DNA of 64,000 nt from CAWKEY01 sp963848675 (lineage in GTDB: Bacteria > Pseudomonadota > Gammaproteobacteria > Methylococcales > Methylomonadaceae). Below the pieces are notes generated by a model. That model was given only the letters and a program-made list of their open reading frames with translations. It searched no databases and was not told where the DNA came from. Positions 62,943 through 64,000 of the stretch are shown here, piece by piece. The DNA lies in contig CAWKEY010000023.1 in the NCBI GenBank assembly GCA_963848675.1, positions 310,001-374,000 on the forward strand, given 5' to 3'. How positions within the stretch are numbered: the stretch's first letter is position 1; every line of letters starts with the position of its first letter. A program made the position numbers and the translations under genes.

Positions 62943-64000
62943 TTTTCCTCCCGCCGCAGCTCACGAATCAGCTTGGTCAGATGTTGGCGGGTGCGGGCAT
63001 CGGCAATGCCGCCCGGCGCATGACCAAAATCAATCGTATCACTCCACGCTTTAGGCACCCGAGTATACCCCTGCGGATTGTATTCCTCATCGAGAATGAT
63101 CGGCACAATAAATTCTCTGCCGATAATGCCTTTACTGCGGTCGATGGCGGCATTCCATTCCCGGTAAAAGAATTTTTCGTCGAAACGATCCGCACCCGCC
63201 GAAATCAACGGCAAAAAGTAACGGCAGGCACGAATGCCGTCATAAATCAGTTTTTGAAAATCGCCGCCGGGCTCAATTGCGGTGCGATCGAACCAGATTT
63301 CGCTTTCCGCCAGGCCCTGTTCCCGGAGAGTTTGATAAAGCTGTTCCGCCGCCGGGAGATCCGTGGCCCGTGAATAGCTGATAAAAAACGCGACTTTGAG
63401 CGGATCGGGCGCCTGATTATGATTGGCGTTAGCTGAATTATCTTCTGCCGGCGTGTTACTCGACAACCAGCGGGCATGCAATTCATCGACAAAAGCTTGC
63501 GGCGAAAGCTCGGAAATAATCTCCGTTTCCCGGCTGAAACCACGTAGAAACAAGGCCAGTTCAGGGCGAATATTGCCATCTTCCACCAGCCAGGCGCGCG
63601 TTTTCTTGTCCGCAAGCCGGGTTTGATTGGTTAAACGCAGCAAAAAGCGGCTCAACCAGTCCGGGAAATTCGAGCCGATAAACAACAAGCCCCGCTGCTG
63701 CAATTCGCCCAAAAACCTCAGCGGCACATTGCTGCCGCGCGCAAGCAGGTTATGTGCGTATTCCAGGGTATCTTCATCGTGAATCGCAAATACCGGCGTC
63801 GATCGAGCCTTGCCGAACAGATACAGCAAGTTGACTTCGCCGGGTTTCTTCAGCCAGTCAGCCGCCAGATCGCCCGCTTCGCTGGTGGGTAAGCTCGGCG
63901 AATGCACAATCTCATTGACGGCGCAGCGTTTACGCAAGGCTCGCGCGAGCAAGGTATCCGGGGTCAGCGTCACCAGCAATTTAAAAGACGAAATGGCCGC
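62939..64000 (-). CDS. SIR2-like/TIR protein (partial, 5' end outside window)
   Basis: An open frame from the right window edge; the start lies beyond 64000. The first part (ISSFKLLVTLTPDTLLARALR ... HDEDTLEYAHNLL ... RGLLFIGSNFPDWLSRFLLRL) matches the C-terminal half of SIR2-like domains. A linker leads to a TIR domain (about 210-330 of the visible part; VAFFISYSRATDLPAAEQLYQTL, WFDRTAIEPGGDFQKLIYDGI with a candidate catalytic Glu nearby, FLPLISAGA, FFYREWNAA). Both domain types can bind or consume NAD. It is translationally coupled to the nSTAND gene (ATGA). Confidence 0.82.
   Translation of the reverse strand, partial: AAISSFKLLVTLTPDTLLARALRKRCAVNEIVHSPSLPTSEAGDLAADWLKKPGEVNLLYLFGKARSTPVFAIHDEDTLEYAHNLLARGSNVPLRFLGELQQRGLLFIGSNFPDWLSRFLLRLTNQTRLADKKTRAWLVEDGNIRPELALFLRGFSRETEIISELSPQAFVDELHARWLSSNTPAEDNSANANHNQAPDPLKVAFFISYSRATDLPAAEQLYQTLREQGLAESEIWFDRTAIEPGGDFQKLIYDGIRACRYFLPLISAGADRFDEKFFYREWNAAIDRSKGIIGREFIVPIILDEEYNPQGYTRVPKAWSDTIDFGHAPGGIADARTRQHLTKLIRELRREEK

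Noticed and set aside
1..64000. CRISPR arrays, tRNA and rRNA genes
   Set aside because: No regularly spaced repeats, cloverleaf-like or rRNA-like sequence was recognised by eye; only a covariance search could exclude short RNA genes.

Overview
The window looks like a chromosomal segment of a gammaproteobacterium, most probably a methanotroph-like (Methylococcales) bacterium. This is an inference from the overall gene set: a split class II ribonucleotide reductase NrdJa/NrdJb, HtpX, PrfC, YfbR, UbiB next to a pterin-4a-carbinolamine dehydratase, two RND efflux systems, moderate GC in core genes and many short mobile elements. No tRNA, rRNA, CRISPR array or phage was found.

0-7 kb: a PQQ-sugar-dehydrogenase-like gene (cut by the window edge), htpX, DUF2835, then nrdJa, which carries a full LAGLIDADG intein directly before its radical cysteine and has two NrdR boxes upstream. 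A short MITE-like element separates nrdJa from nrdJb. The 3' end of nrdJb is repeated downstream of an inserted two-gene toxin-antitoxin-like module (DUF2283).

7-13 kb: a patchwork of mobile DNA. Two attC-like hairpins delimit what look like integron cassettes without an integrase: a trypsin-like protease (split by an IS66-family element with a perfect 8-bp target duplication), a RelA/SpoT synthetase-domain protein, and a truncated DUF4145-like gene. Then follows a REP/RAYT cluster with one intact and two broken RAYT genes and a duplicated 3' end of yfbR.

13-31 kb: mostly housekeeping and envelope genes: a cyclic-nucleotide-binding protein, YlqF GTPase, a secreted lipase flanked by two secreted proteins with caspase-like His/Cys motifs, UbiB/DUF6781-like/PCD operon, a lipoprotein, a truncated globin opposite a four-cysteine HTH regulator, and a TolC-MFP-RND efflux operon. 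An IS66 remnant closes this part.

31-37 kb: an AT-rich island with defence-like gene content: a tiny coupled ORF, a SEL1-repeat histidine-kinase-like protein, a receiver-HEPN protein (candidate phosphorelay-controlled RNase), a CopG-like/PIN toxin-antitoxin pair, and a large Nudix protein with a small overlapping partner.

37-50 kb: carbonic anhydrase, an APH-like/P-loop fusion, prfC, a DUF2959 lipoprotein, a phosphatase-TPR protein, MgtC/DUF4010 membrane protein, a TonB-receptor remnant, and a second RND-MFP operon that starts at a TTG inside a perfect inverted repeat.

50-64 kb: a minus-strand cluster that may be one functional unit: SIR2-like/TIR protein (cut by the window edge), nSTAND NTPase with a membrane anchor and a periplasmic tail, a PLD-like protein, a membrane protein with an internal repeat, an 1824-residue double alpha/beta-hydrolase-CHAT-repeat protein and a DUF3380 muramidase. 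With the receiver-HEPN system this is the best candidate in the window for undescribed biology.
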